Assembly (NCBI RefSeq): GCF_030531065.1
Contig: NZ_JAUNOQ010000007.1
Coordinates: 62,001-126,000, forward strand
Direction of reading: 5' to 3'
Length of the DNA stretch: 64,000 nt
From: Phascolarctobacterium sp.
Lineage (GTDB): Bacteria; Bacillota; Negativicutes; Acidaminococcales; Acidaminococcaceae
Shown here: piece by piece, positions 42,499-52,366 of the stretch
Layout: every line of letters begins with the position of its first letter
How positions within the stretch are numbered: position 1 is the stretch's first letter
Notes under the pieces: generated by a model
Database searches by the model: none
Seen by the model: the letters and a program-made list of their open reading frames with translations, nothing else
Told to the model about the DNA's origin: nothing
Translations under genes and position numbers: made by a program

Positions 42499-43657
42499 GG
42501 TCTATCAGGTGCCTTACGGTACGAAGGATATTTTGCCGGGCGAAATGAAAGCGCGGCGGCGCATTGAGGATGCCATCATCCGCGTTTTTGATAAGTGGGG
42601 CTACGACGAGGTGAAAACTCCGGATTTTGAATATGCGGACACTTTGGGCAAAGTGGGCACGAAAGGCGATTTTCGCTTTTTCGACCGCGATAATAATTTG
42701 CTGGCGCTGCGCAGCGATATGACAGCGCCCATCGCCCGCCTGACGGCCACGCGCCTGCAGGGCGGCGAGCCTATTAAGCGTTTGTGTTATTTGGCTAATT
42801 TGTATCGTTACGAAGAAATCCAGGCCGGGCGGCAGTGCGAATTCGAGCAGGCCGGCGTGGAGCTTTTGGGAGCCAGCGGCCCCGCTGCCGACGCGGAAAT
42901 TATCGTGCTGGCGGCGGAAGCCTTGCAGGCCGCCGGCGTGCAGCAGTTTGCCATCAGCCTGGGCCACGTGGATTTTATTAACGGCTTGGCGCAGGAGGCC
43001 GGCTTTGACGCGGGGCAAGTCAATCGATTAAAAACTTGCCTGCGCCGTCACGACGCCGTGGGGATGCAGCAGATGGCGGAGGCCATGGGTAATATCCGTC
43101 CGGAAATTAAGCGGCTGCTGGCCGATTTGCTTTTTTTGCAGGGCGGCGCGGAGCTGCTGGAGCGGGTGCGCGGCCTCGTTACCAATCCTCAATGTTTGAG
43201 CGCTTTGCAGGATTTGCAGCGCATTTACGAATTGGTGGAAGCCTACGGCGCGGCTCGCTATCTGAGCTTCGATTTAGGTCTGTACCGTTCGCTGGATTAT
43301 TATACGGGAATGTTGTTTGAAGCTTATCTGCCGGAAATGGGCTACCCCATCGCCGGCGGCGGCCGTTACGATAAAATGATGGAAGATTTTGGCCTGAGCT
43401 GTCCGGCGACGGGCTTCGCCCTGGGCGTGGACCGCGTGGCGCTGGCTTTGGAGCGCAGCGGTTTAGTCAGTGCCGTGCGCAGCTGGGACGTTCTGGTGGC
43501 CTGGAGCGAGGGCAAGCTGCCGGAGGCTATCGCCAAGGCCGTGGCCTTGCGGGGCGAAGGGCGAAGCGTGAAGCTGTGTACCGAAGCCATGGATTTGGCC
43601 GCCGCTGCCGCCGCCGTAAAAGAATACTGCTGCAGCAGTTTGGTTTATGTATCCTGA
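42488..43657 (+). CDS. hisZ: ATP phosphoribosyltransferase regulatory subunit
   Basis: A 389-residue HisRS-like protein with PYGTKDILPGEMKARRRIED, RSDMTAPIARLTATRL and YYTGMLFEAYLPEMGYPIAGGGRYD. It lacks the tRNA-binding domain of HisS. It forms the complex needed by the short HisG encoded next, and makes that enzyme sensitive to histidine. Confidence 0.93.
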   Translation: MTNKVYQVPYGTKDILPGEMKARRRIEDAIIRVFDKWGYDEVKTPDFEYADTLGKVGTKGDFRFFDRDNNLLALRSDMTAPIARLTATRLQGGEPIKRLCYLANLYRYEEIQAGRQCEFEQAGVELLGASGPAADAEIIVLAAEALQAAGVQQFAISLGHVDFINGLAQEAGFDAGQVNRLKTCLRRHDAVGMQQMAEAMGNIRPEIKRLLADLLFLQGGAELLERVRGLVTNPQCLSALQDLQRIYELVEAYGAARYLSFDLGLYRSLDYYTGMLFEAYLPEMGYPIAGGGRYDKMMEDFGLSCPATGFALGVDRVALALERSGLVSAVRSWDVLVAWSEGKLPEAIAKAVALRGEGRSVKLCTEAMDLAAAAAAVKEYCCSSLVYVS

Positions 43658-43675
43658 GGAAAGGTAGGAACTGCC

Positions 43676-44326
43676 ATGGACGAATATATTACTATAGCCT
43701 TGCCCAAGGGCAAGCTGTTTGATAAGGCTGTGCGCCTGCTGGCCAAGGTTGGCTACAGCGCGGAAAATGTTACGGAGGATTCCCGCAAGCTGGTCATCAG
43801 CAACGAAGAAACCAAGGTGCGCTTCATCATCGCCAAAACGGTGGACGTACCCACCTATGTGGAATACGGCGCCGCCGATATCGGCATTATCGGCAAGGAC
43901 GTACTGCTGGAGCAGGATAAGGACGTAGTGGAGCTGCTGGATTTGGGCTTCGGCCGCTGCCGCCTGATGATGGCCGTGCCGGAGGCCAAGCTGCGCCCGT
44001 CGCTGAAGGATTACGCGCATCTGCGGGTGGCGACGAAGTATCCCAACTGCGCCAAGGCTTATTTTAATAAATTGGGCATTCAAACGGAAATCGTCAAGCT
44101 GAACGGCTCCATCGAATTAGGGCCTATCGTGGGACTCAGCGAAATGATTGTGGATATTGTAGAAACAGGGCGCACCCTGAAAGAAAATAAATTGGCCGAG
44201 GTGGATTCCATTTTTATCGCTACGGCCCGGCTGATCGCCAACCGCGCCAGCTTTAAGCTGAAATTTGCCAGACTGCATAAGCTGGTGGAAGATTTGCGCA
44301 CTGTTTTAAATGAGGAGGACAAATAA
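43676..44326 (+). CDS. hisG: ATP phosphoribosyltransferase, short form
   Basis: A 216-residue HisG without the C-terminal regulatory domain. Motifs IALPKGKLFDKAVRLLAK, EYGAADIGIIGKDVLLE and the PRPP loop DIVETGRTLKENKL. First step of histidine synthesis; depends on HisZ. Confidence 0.95.
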   Translation: MDEYITIALPKGKLFDKAVRLLAKVGYSAENVTEDSRKLVISNEETKVRFIIAKTVDVPTYVEYGAADIGIIGKDVLLEQDKDVVELLDLGFGRCRLMMAVPEAKLRPSLKDYAHLRVATKYPNCAKAYFNKLGIQTEIVKLNGSIELGPIVGLSEMIVDIVETGRTLKENKLAEVDSIFIATARLIANRASFKLKFARLHKLVEDLRTVLNEEDK

Positions 44327-44328
44327 AA

Positions 44329-45678
44329 ATGCAGGTTACCGACGCCAGAAAAATGACTGCGGCAGAAATCGCCGCTTTGATGAAGAAAAAATCTTTCGAC
44401 GAGGTGGAGCTGTCCCCGCGGATTCAGGCGGGCACGGACGCTATGTTCGGTCGGCACATGACCGCCGCCCAGGTGGTGGAGCAGATTGTGGCCGATGTGC
44501 GCGCCGAAGGCGACGCTAAATTATTTTATTACACCCGGCTGATCGATAAGGCGGAGCTGACGCCGGAAAATATCCGCGTCACCGAAGCGGAATTTGCCGA
44601 AGCCGAAGCCATTGTGAAGCCGGAGGTGAAGGCCGCGCTGCAGCGGGCCGTCGCCAACGTCATGAAATTCCACGAGGAGCAAATGCCCAAAACCTGGCTG
44701 ACCAACCGTCCTTACGGCTCGTTGCTGGGGCAGAAGGTGACGCCGGTGGATTCCGTGGGCATTTACGTTCCCGGCGGCACCGCCGCTTACCCTTCGTCCG
44801 TGATGATGAACGCCTGCCCGGCGAAGGTGGCCGGCGTGCCACGTATCGTCATGGCCGTACCGCCCGGAAGGGATGGCAAGGTCAACGCTAACGTACTGGT
44901 TACGGCCAAGCTTATCGGCGTGACCGAAATTTATAAAATGGGCGGCGCTCAGGCGGTGGCTGCGCTGGCCTTCGGCACGGAAACCGTACCGAAGGTGGAA
45001 AAAATCACCGGCCCCGGCAATATTTTCGTCACGCTGGCGAAAAAAACCGTCATCGGCCATGTGGATATCGATATGTTGGCCGGACCCAGCGAAATTTTAA
45101 TCGTGGCCGACGACAGCGCCGACCCGGTTTATCTGGCCGCCGATTTATTAAGCCAGGCGGAGCACGACCCGCTGGCTTGCGCTATTTTAGTAACGGACAG
45201 CGAGCGGGTGGCCAATGCCGTAGCCGAGGAAATTGAAGTGCAGCTGGACAAGCTGCCCCGTAAGGAAATCGCCGGAACGTCGCTGGCCCAGGCCGGAAAA
45301 ATTATTTTGGCCAAGGATTTGGCCACGGTAATCGAAATGGCTAATTTATCCGCGCCGGAGCATTTGGAAATTATGACCAAGGCTCCCTTCGAGGTTATGC
45401 CTTACATCCGCAACGCCGGAGCTATCTTCATGGGCGCTTATTCGCCGGAGCCCTTGGGCGATTATTACGCGGGACCCAACCATGTGCTGCCCACCGGCGG
45501 CACGGCTAAATTCTATTCCGTGCTCAACGTGGAAACCTTTATGAAAAAAACCAGCATTATCGCTTATACGGCGGAGGCTCTTTTCGCCGCCGCCGACGAT
45601 ATCATTACTTTAGCGGAGGCCGAGGGCCTCGAGGCTCACGCCAACGCTATCCGCAAGCGCGTAGGCAAGGAGAAATAA
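44329..45678 (+). CDS. hisD: Histidinol dehydrogenase
   Basis: A 449-residue zinc enzyme performing the last two oxidations to histidine. Family marks: [54 protein letters not shown] and [11 protein letters not shown]. Starts 2 bases after hisG. Confidence 0.96.
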   Translation: MQVTDARKMTAAEIAALMKKKSFDEVELSPRIQAGTDAMFGRHMTAAQVVEQIVADVRAEGDAKLFYYTRLIDKAELTPENIRVTEAEFAEAEAIVKPEVKAALQRAVANVMKFHEEQMPKTWLTNRPYGSLLGQKVTPVDSVGIYVPGGTAAYPSSVMMNACPAKVAGVPRIVMAVPPGRDGKVNANVLVTAKLIGVTEIYKMGGAQAVAALAFGTETVPKVEKITGPGNIFVTLAKKTVIGHVDIDMLAGPSEILIVADDSADPVYLAADLLSQAEHDPLACAILVTDSERVANAVAEEIEVQLDKLPRKEIAGTSLAQAGKIILAKDLATVIEMANLSAPEHLEIMTKAPFEVMPYIRNAGAIFMGAYSPEPLGDYYAGPNHVLPTGGTAKFYSVLNVETFMKKTSIIAYTAEALFAAADDIITLAEAEGLEAHANAIRKRVGKEK

Positions 45679-45679
45679 A

Positions 45680-46885
45680 ATGCAAGAGTTTTCTGTACGC
45701 AAAAGCATCGAGTCAATGGAGGAATACGCCGTAGAAAGCGTAGCCGCCGACATCATCGTCAACGCCAACGAAAGCAATTACCCGCTGCCGGAGGAGGTGG
45801 CCGCCGCCATAACGGCGCGCACGGCTCACTTTCCCTTTAACCGCTATCCGCCGATTAAGGGCGAAAATTTATGCCAGACTATTGCCGACGAGCTGGGAGT
45901 GGACGCCGATTGCGTCAAAGTCGGCAACGGCTCCAGCGAGCTGCTGGAAAAAGCCTGCTACGTTTTCGGCGGGCCCGGCAAAAAAATCGCCGTGCCCTGG
46001 CCCTCTTTTTCCATGTACGGTGAATACGCCGACCTCAGCGAAAGCGAAACGCTGCGCTATCCGCTGACCGAGGAAGGCTATGTGGACGCGGACGCGGTCA
46101 TCGCTTTGTGTAAGGAGCAGCAGCCGTCGCTGCTCATCGTCTGCAATCCCAACAACCCTACGGGCAATTACAACAGCCTGGCCGCGATGGAAAAAATTAT
46201 CGCCAACGTGGACTGCCCCGTAATTATGGACGAGGCCTATATGGAATTTGCCGACGGCAAGGAGCTGCCGCCCAACGATATGCGGCCGCTGAACAAGCTG
46301 TGGCTGGTGGCCGGTTCCACCATGAGCCTTGTGGGGCGCTACGGTAATCTTATGGTCTTTCGCACCTTTTCCAAGGCTTACGGTCTGGCGGGGCTGCGCT
46401 GCGGCTACGCCGTGGGCGCGGCGGGTTTGATGCGCCAGCTGGGCAAGGCGCTGCTGCCTTACCACGTCAACGCTTACAGCCTGATGGCGGCGAAAACCGT
46501 TTACGAAAATAAAGAGCTGTACAAATCGCGCATTAAGCTGATCCGCGAGGAGCGCGACAAAATGGCGGCTTATATGCAAAAGCTGGGGCTGCGGGTGTGG
46601 CCCACGGCGACGAATTTCGTGCTGTTGCGGGCCGAAGGTCGGCTGATGCAGCAGCTGGCGCAGCTGTATGCCGCTAGATACGGCGACGGACTAAGCGAGC
46701 AGGCTGCCAGCGGCAAAATGCTTTTTAAATATTTGCTGCAAAACAGTATTTTAGTGCGCGATTTTACCGGCCATCCAGTGCTGACGGGCTGCCTGCGCAT
46801 TACCGTGGGCCTGCCGGAGGAAAATAAACGGATTCTGGCCTGCCTGACGGAACTGTGCATCGACGCGGAGGGAGGTAAGCTATGA
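45680..46885 (+). CDS. hisC: Histidinol-phosphate aminotransferase
   Basis: A 401-residue PLP aminotransferase, class II fold. Family marks: ESNYPLPEEVAAAI, GNGSSELLEKACYVF, CNPNNPTGNY, DEAYMEFAD, and the PLP lysine in FRTFSKAYGLAGLRCGY. Overlaps hisB by 4 bases. Slightly longer than usual because of an insert near residues 330-345. Confidence 0.95.
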   Translation: MQEFSVRKSIESMEEYAVESVAADIIVNANESNYPLPEEVAAAITARTAHFPFNRYPPIKGENLCQTIADELGVDADCVKVGNGSSELLEKACYVFGGPGKKIAVPWPSFSMYGEYADLSESETLRYPLTEEGYVDADAVIALCKEQQPSLLIVCNPNNPTGNYNSLAAMEKIIANVDCPVIMDEAYMEFADGKELPPNDMRPLNKLWLVAGSTMSLVGRYGNLMVFRTFSKAYGLAGLRCGYAVGAAGLMRQLGKALLPYHVNAYSLMAAKTVYENKELYKSRIKLIREERDKMAAYMQKLGLRVWPTATNFVLLRAEGRLMQQLAQLYAARYGDGLSEQAASGKMLFKYLLQNSILVRDFTGHPVLTGCLRITVGLPEENKRILACLTELCIDAEGGKL

Positions 46886-47466
46886 GAAGCGGTACGGTAG
46901 AACGCAAAACTTTGGAAACCGGCGTCAGCGCGGAATGGTGCCTGGACGGCAGCGGCAGCTGCGACGTCAATACGGGCATCGGCTTTTTTGACCACATGCT
47001 GACCCTGCTGGCCAAGCACAGCTTCAGCGATTTAATGGTGCAGGCCGCGGGCGATCTGGACGTGGACAGCCACCATACGGTGGAGGACTGCGGCATCGTG
47101 CTGGGGCAGGCCTTAAAGGAAGCCGTGGGCGATAAGGCGGGCATCCACCGCTACGGCAACTGCTTTCTGCCCATGGATGAGGCGCTGGTGCAGGTGTGCC
47201 TTGATTTCAGCGGCCGCCCCTATTTAGTTTTTGACGCCGATATTCCCAAGGTGCAGCTGGGCATTTACGACGCGGAAATGACCGAGGAATTTTTCCGGGC
47301 CGTGGCCGTTAACGCCGGGCTGACGCTGCACATCCGCGTGCTTTACGGCAAAAATACCCACCATATAATTGAAGCTATTTTTAAGGGCTTCGCTAGAGCT
47401 TTAGCCGAGGCCGTGGCTCTGGACAGCCGCGTCCACGGCGTTATGAGCAGCAAGGGCAGCCTGTAG
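46882..47466 (+). CDS. hisB: Imidazoleglycerol-phosphate dehydratase
   Basis: A 194-residue single-domain IGPD. Metal-binding histidine motifs FFDHMLTLLAKHS and DVDSHHTVEDCGI near the N-terminus, and KNTHHIIEAIFKGFARAL near the C-terminus. No phosphatase domain, unlike E. coli HisB. Confidence 0.96.
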   Translation: MRSGTVERKTLETGVSAEWCLDGSGSCDVNTGIGFFDHMLTLLAKHSFSDLMVQAAGDLDVDSHHTVEDCGIVLGQALKEAVGDKAGIHRYGNCFLPMDEALVQVCLDFSGRPYLVFDADIPKVQLGIYDAEMTEEFFRAVAVNAGLTLHIRVLYGKNTHHIIEAIFKGFARALAEAVALDSRVHGVMSSKGSL

Positions 47467-47497
47467 GAGAAATAAACTGTTTAAGGAGAACAGCTTA

Positions 47498-48109
47498 ATG
47501 AGCAATAAAATTACGATTATCGATTACGGCATGGGCAATCTGTACAGCGTCAGCAACGCCGTTGCCGCGGTGGGCGGCGAGCCGGTGGTAACCCAGGACA
47601 GGGACGTTATCGCCGCTGCCGAAAAAATTATTCTGCCGGGTGTGGGCGCTTTTGGCGACTGCATGGCCAATCTGCAAAAATCCGGGCTGATTCCCGTTAT
47701 TATGGACGCTTTGCACGGCGGCAAGCCCTTTTTAGGCATTTGCCTGGGGATGCAGGTGCTGTTCGAGGGCAGCGACGAAGCTCCCGGAGTGGCAGGGTTA
47801 GGCTTTTTTAAAGGTCAGGTAAAATATTTGAGTACCGCTTATAAAATTCCGCACATGGGCTGGAACCGGCTGGCCTTGCGCAGCCCGTCGCCGTTAATGA
47901 CAGGTGCGGAGGGGCAGTACGTGTATTTCGTCCACAGCTTTCACTGCGTGCCGGAGGACGCGTCGCTGGTTACGGCGGTCTGCGATTACGGCATGGAGGT
48001 TACGGCTTCCGTTGGACGGGGCAATGTGCAGGCCTTTCAATTTCATCCGGAAAAATCCAGCCGGGCAGGCATGAGCCTGCTGCGGGCTTTTAAGGAGTGG
48101 AATTTATGA
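47498..48109 (+). CDS. hisH: Imidazole glycerol phosphate synthase glutaminase subunit
   Basis: A 203-residue class I glutamine amidotransferase. IDYGMGNLYSVSNA start, PGVGAFGDCM, the nucleophile motif GICLGMQVLFEGS, and the His/Glu pair in FQFHPEKSS. It supplies ammonia to HisF. Confidence 0.96.
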   Translation: MSNKITIIDYGMGNLYSVSNAVAAVGGEPVVTQDRDVIAAAEKIILPGVGAFGDCMANLQKSGLIPVIMDALHGGKPFLGICLGMQVLFEGSDEAPGVAGLGFFKGQVKYLSTAYKIPHMGWNRLALRSPSPLMTGAEGQYVYFVHSFHCVPEDASLVTAVCDYGMEVTASVGRGNVQAFQFHPEKSSRAGMSLLRAFKEWNL

Positions 48110-48834
48110 TTATTTATCCTGCTATCGATATTCGCGGCGGACGCTGCGTGCGTTTGACCGAAGGGCGCTTCGACGCCGAAACTGTTTTTGCCGACGACCC
48201 GGCGGAGATGGCTCTTAAATGGGCCGCTTGCGGCGCGCAGTGGCTGCATTTGGTGGATTTGGACGGCGCTTTGGCCGGCGAGGGCAAAAATTTGCCTGTC
48301 ATTGAGCGCATTCTGCAAAGCGTTAAGCTGCCGGTGCAGCTTGGCGGCGGCATCCGCAATATGCAGGCCATCGACAAGCTGCTGACACTGGGCGTGCAGC
48401 GTGTTATTTTAGGCAGCGCGGCGGTGAAAAACCCAGAGCTGGTGGCCGAAGCCTGCCGCCAATACCCCGGCCATATTGCCGTGGGCATCGACGCGAAAAA
48501 CGGCGACGTAGCCATCGAGGGCTGGGGCCGGGGCAGCGGCGTGCCCGCTGTGGAGCTGGCCAAGCAGATGGCGGCTTACGGCGTGGATAAGATTATTTTT
48601 ACGGATATCAGCCGCGACGGCATGTTGAGCGGCGTTAATGCGGAGGCGACGGCGGCTTTGGCCCGCGCCTGCGGCATAGAAATTATCGCCAGCGGCGGCG
48701 TGGCCTCGCTGGAGGATATCCGCCGGGTGAAGGCGGTGGAAGCAGACGGCGTAACGGGCTGTATTATCGGCAAGGCCATTTACACCGGCGCTGTGGATTT
48801 GCGGGAAGCTTTGGCTTTGGCGAAGGAGGAATAG
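48106..48834 (+). CDS. hisA: ProFAR isomerase
   Basis: A 242-residue TIM barrel: [26 protein letters not shown] and [13 protein letters not shown] phosphate-binding loops. ATG at 48106 overlaps the hisH stop (ATGA), with AAGGAGTGG upstream. Confidence 0.95.
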   Translation: MIIYPAIDIRGGRCVRLTEGRFDAETVFADDPAEMALKWAACGAQWLHLVDLDGALAGEGKNLPVIERILQSVKLPVQLGGGIRNMQAIDKLLTLGVQRVILGSAAVKNPELVAEACRQYPGHIAVGIDAKNGDVAIEGWGRGSGVPAVELAKQMAAYGVDKIIFTDISRDGMLSGVNAEATAALARACGIEIIASGGVASLEDIRRVKAVEADGVTGCIIGKAIYTGAVDLREALALAKEE

Positions 48835-48835
48835 C

Positions 48836-49594
48836 ATGCTGACGAAAAGAATTATTCCTTGCCTGGACGTGAAGGAAGGGCGCGTGGTGAAGGGCACCAA
48901 TTTTGTGGGACTGCGCGACGCCGGCGACCCGGTGGAGCGGGCTGCGGCTTACGACGCGGAGGGAGCCGACGAGCTGGTGTTTTTGGATATTACGGCTACC
49001 TTTGAGGAGCGCAAGGCCATGCTGGACGTGATCCGCAAAACTGCGGGGCAGGTGTTCATGCCCCTGACCGTAGGCGGCGGCATCGGCAGCGTGCAGGATA
49101 TCCGCAACGCTTTGCTGGCCGGGGCCGATAAGACCTCGCTGAATTCGGCGGCGGTAAAAAATCCCCAGCTGATTGCCGAGGGCGCGCGCATTTTTGGCAA
49201 TCAGTGCATTGTGCTGGCTATCGACGCCCGCCGCTGCGGCGAAAATAAATGGGAGGTTTACGTGCAGGGCGGCCGCAAGCCTACGGGTATCGACGCGGTG
49301 GAGTGGGCCAAGCGGGGCGTAGCCCTGGGCGCAGGCGAAATTTTGCTGACCAGTATGGACGCCGACGGTACGAAAAACGGCTACGATATTCCGCTGACGA
49401 AGGCCGTGAGCAGCGCGGTCAACGTGCCCGTTATCGCCAGCGGCGGCGCGGGACGGCTGGAGGACTTTTACGACGTGCTGGCCGAGGGGGGCGCGGACGC
49501 CGTGCTGGCAGCTTCGGTCTTCCATTATAAAACCTTTACCATCCGTCAGGTTAAGGAATATTTGCGCAGCCGCGGCGTCGAGGTCCGGTTATAA
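48836..49594 (+). CDS. hisF: Imidazole glycerol phosphate synthase cyclase subunit
   Basis: A 252-residue TIM barrel with [31 protein letters not shown] and [15 protein letters not shown]. The catalytic aspartates lie in CLDVKEG and [15 protein letters not shown]. Partner of HisH. Confidence 0.96.
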   Translation: MLTKRIIPCLDVKEGRVVKGTNFVGLRDAGDPVERAAAYDAEGADELVFLDITATFEERKAMLDVIRKTAGQVFMPLTVGGGIGSVQDIRNALLAGADKTSLNSAAVKNPQLIAEGARIFGNQCIVLAIDARRCGENKWEVYVQGGRKPTGIDAVEWAKRGVALGAGEILLTSMDADGTKNGYDIPLTKAVSSAVNVPVIASGGAGRLEDFYDVLAEGGADAVLAASVFHYKTFTIRQVKEYLRSRGVEVRL

Positions 49595-49627
49595 AACGCG
49601 CTGCCGTTTAGCAAGGAGGATATGCTG

Positions 49628-49960
49628 ATGGAGATAGATATTTCACAGATTAAGTTTGACGCTAAGGGTTTGGTGCCGGCCGTGGTGCAGGATGTGAAAA
49701 CCAACGCCGTGGTGATGCTGGCGTATATGAACGCGGAGTCGCTGCGCAAAACTATGGCGACAGGGTATACCTGGTTTTGGAGCCGCAGCCGTCAGGAGCT
49801 GTGGAACAAGGGCGCGACCAGCGGCAATTTACAGAAGGTGGTGGAGCTGCTTTACGATTGCGACGGCGACGCCATTTTGGTGAAAGCGGAGCAAAGCGGC
49901 GTAGCCTGTCACACGGGGGCATATTCCTGCTTCCATAATGAATTGTGGAAAAGCAAATAA
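49628..49960 (+). CDS. hisI: Phosphoribosyl-AMP cyclohydrolase
   Basis: A 110-residue single-domain cyclohydrolase: [32 protein letters not shown] and the zinc cysteines in [13 protein letters not shown]. The ATG at 49628 is eight bases from GGAGG; an ATG at 49622 is too close. The HisE pyrophosphohydrolase domain, often fused or adjacent, is absent here. Last gene of the operon. Confidence 0.94.
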   Translation: MEIDISQIKFDAKGLVPAVVQDVKTNAVVMLAYMNAESLRKTMATGYTWFWSRSRQELWNKGATSGNLQKVVELLYDCDGDAILVKAEQSGVACHTGAYSCFHNELWKSK

Positions 49961-49977
49961 ATTTGTATTTATGTAAC

Positions 49978-50016
49978 AAAAATAGACGCTTGCCGTTGCC
50001 TGCGGCGTCTATTTTT
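49978..50016 (+). terminator. Terminator of the his operon
   Basis: AAAAATAGACGC pairs with GCGTCTATTTTT, 15-base loop, T-rich tail. Confidence 0.88.
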
Positions 50017-50119
50017 ATTTTTTGCGATACAAAACGCCAGTCTTATAGTATAATTAAAACGTCTATAATTTTTCGCGATTATAAAATGCAATCCATTTTG
50101 GCAAAGAGAGGCGTTATTT

Positions 50120-50692
50120 ATGAATGAAAAAAACAAGCCCGTGCCGCAGCTTATCGAGGTGGAGCCCATGCAGGAGGGCTACCGCTGGGTGGCGATTACC
50201 GCTATGCTGCTGGCCATCGGCATTATTCTGCATACGGTGAGCCCCAATGTGGGCGGCGTGACTCCTAACTGGACTATCGCTATGTATTCCATCGTTATCA
50301 ATCTGACGCGGCCCAAGCTGACCCAGGCTATCGGCATCGGCTTTATTGCGGGGCTGACGCTGGTGCCCTCGTCCAAATCTGCCTTTCCCCTGGGAAATGT
50401 GGCCAGCGAGCTGGCGGGCGCGACGGTTTGCTGCCTGCTGGTGCGGGCCATGTTCAGCGCCGGCTTGGGCGAATGGAAGCTGCGCCCGTTTGTTACGGGC
50501 TTTTTGGCGACAATGACAAGCGGCGGCCTTTTTACTTTTATTTTGAAGTTAGTGCTGGGGCTGCCGCTGCACGTGTGGATTTTCGTTATGCTGCCAGTTG
50601 TCGCCGTCGTCGGTCTGCTCAACGGGCTGATAACCTTTTTCCTGTACGCGCCGGTGCGTAAGCTGTTTTATGTGCAGGAGGGAGGCAAGTAA
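50120..50692 (+). CDS. ECF transporter substrate-binding (S) component
   Basis: A 190-residue membrane protein with about five or six helices (WVAITAMLLAIGIILHTVS; AIGIGFIAGLTLVPSS; VWIFVMLPVVAVVGLLNGLITFF). It is followed immediately by two ECF ATPases and EcfT, so it is the vitamin- or metal-binding subunit. No specificity motif and no known riboswitch in the 150-base leader, so the substrate is unknown. Confidence 0.8.
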   Translation: MNEKNKPVPQLIEVEPMQEGYRWVAITAMLLAIGIILHTVSPNVGGVTPNWTIAMYSIVINLTRPKLTQAIGIGFIAGLTLVPSSKSAFPLGNVASELAGATVCCLLVRAMFSAGLGEWKLRPFVTGFLATMTSGGLFTFILKLVLGLPLHVWIFVMLPVVAVVGLLNGLITFFLYAPVRKLFYVQEGGK

Positions 50693-51565
50693 ATGGAAAG
50701 CGTCATCAAGCTGCAAAATTTTTATTTCGCTTATAAATCCTCCGCCGTCCTGGCGCTTCGGGATATAAATTTGGAAATCAAAAAGGGAAGCTTTACCGTA
50801 ATTACCGGGCCCAGCGGCGCGGGCAAGACCACGCTGTGCAAGGCGATTACTGGCATCGTGCCCTATTACATGGGCGGGCGCTACAGCGGCGAGGTAGAGG
50901 TGCTGGGCGCAAGCACGAAGGGCAAGCGCGTATCCGATTTGGCTATGCGCGTGGGCTTTATTATGGAAGATTACGAAAGCCAGCTGGTATCGCTGACTGC
51001 GGGCGAGGAGGTGGCCTTTGCGCTGCTGAACCACGGCTTTGCGCCGGAGGAAATTGCCGAGCGCACCAGCCGCGCTTTGGAGGACGTGGGTTTGCCGGGA
51101 CGCGAAAGTTATCAGCTCGACGAGTTGAGCGGCGGGCAGCGGCAGCGTTTGCTGTTGGCGGCGACGCTGGCCGTGCATCCGGAAATTATCGTGCTGGACG
51201 AGCCTGTTTCGGCCATGGACCCGGACGGCGCGCAGTCGCTGTATAAATTGGTTTACGATATTCATAAGCGCTACGGCACGACTATCGTAGCGGTGGAGCA
51301 CCGCATGGATTATTTGCTGCCCTACGTTACCGATATGATTGCGCTCAAGGAGGGCGAGGTGGCGGCTGCCGACGCTTTTGAGGCCGCCGCACCCAAAATG
51401 TACGAGGATAAGGCGCTGCGCCCGCTGCTGCCGGCTTTGTGGCAGATTAAGCTGGGGCTGGAGGAAAAGCTGTCGTTGGATTTGGGCGATTGGCGCAGCG
51501 AGCGGGACGCGCTGGCAGATTTTAAAACCTATGGCATTGTTGCGAAAGAAGGGAGGGCTGACTGA
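50693..51565 (+). CDS. ecfA1: ECF transporter ATPase 1
   Basis: A 290-residue ATPase. Walker A TGPSGAGKTTL, Q-loop MEDYESQLVS, signature LSGGQRQRLLLA, Walker B IIVLDEPVSAMDP. GGAGGG before the ATG; the stop overlaps the next start by one base. Confidence 0.9.
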   Translation: MESVIKLQNFYFAYKSSAVLALRDINLEIKKGSFTVITGPSGAGKTTLCKAITGIVPYYMGGRYSGEVEVLGASTKGKRVSDLAMRVGFIMEDYESQLVSLTAGEEVAFALLNHGFAPEEIAERTSRALEDVGLPGRESYQLDELSGGQRQRLLLAATLAVHPEIIVLDEPVSAMDPDGAQSLYKLVYDIHKRYGTTIVAVEHRMDYLLPYVTDMIALKEGEVAAADAFEAAAPKMYEDKALRPLLPALWQIKLGLEEKLSLDLGDWRSERDALADFKTYGIVAKEGRAD

Positions 51566-52365
51566 TGCTGGAGGCTAAGGACGTGAATTTTGCTTACCTG
51601 CGTGGGCAGCCTGTAATTAACGATATGGACTGCCTGATTAACGACGGCGAATTTGTGGCGCTGCTGGGGCATAACGGCAGCGGCAAAACGACGCTGAGCC
51701 GTTTGTTTATGGCGCTGTGCCATCCGCGCAGCGGGCAGGTGCTGGTGGACGGGGAGGATATTGTGAAGTGCGAGCCCGCCGATTTGGCCGATAAAATCGG
51801 CTATGTATTCCAAAATCCCGATTTGCAGATTTTGGAGGACACGGTTTTCGACGAGGTGGCTTACGGACCCCGCGCCAAAAAGCTGACGGAAGAAACCATT
51901 AAGCGGCAGACACTGGAGGCACTGGACGCTATGGGCCTGACGGAGCTGCAAAAAGAATATCCACGCCTGCTTTCCTTCGGGCAAAAGCGCCGTTTGGGCG
52001 TGGCCGCGGCCTTGGCGCTGAACCCGCGTACTTTGATTTTAGACGAGATTACCAACGGTCAGGACGCGCTGGAAAAAGAAGGCATGATGCGCTATTTGCA
52101 GGCCATCAATGAAAAACGCGGCATTACTATCGTTTTGATTTCGCACGATATGGATATTGTACGGCGTTACGCTAAGCGCGCCATTGTGCTGCACAACGGC
52201 TGCAAGGTGTTCGACGGCACGCCGAAAAAACTTTTCGACGGCAGCCAGCCGGTAGAAGGCTGGGGCCTGCGCCGTCCGACGGTGGCGTCGCTGGCGGCGG
52301 CCCTGGGCGTGGACGCCGCTGCGCCCGAAGAATTTATCGACGCCGTTGGGAAGGAGGCGGAATGA
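51565..52365 (+). CDS. ecfA2: ECF transporter ATPase 2
   Basis: A 266-residue ATPase. Walker A GHNGSGKTTLS, Q-loop VFQNPDLQIL, Walker B TLILDEITNGQD. The signature reads LLSFGQKRRLG, with phenylalanine in place of the first glycine of LSGGQ, and the proline of the usual DEPT is replaced (DEIT). Asymmetric sites are common in ECF heterodimers. Confidence 0.9.
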   Translation: MLEAKDVNFAYLRGQPVINDMDCLINDGEFVALLGHNGSGKTTLSRLFMALCHPRSGQVLVDGEDIVKCEPADLADKIGYVFQNPDLQILEDTVFDEVAYGPRAKKLTEETIKRQTLEALDAMGLTELQKEYPRLLSFGQKRRLGVAAALALNPRTLILDEITNGQDALEKEGMMRYLQAINEKRGITIVLISHDMDIVRRYAKRAIVLHNGCKVFDGTPKKLFDGSQPVEGWGLRRPTVASLAAALGVDAAAPEEFIDAVGKEAE

Positions 52366-52366
52366 G

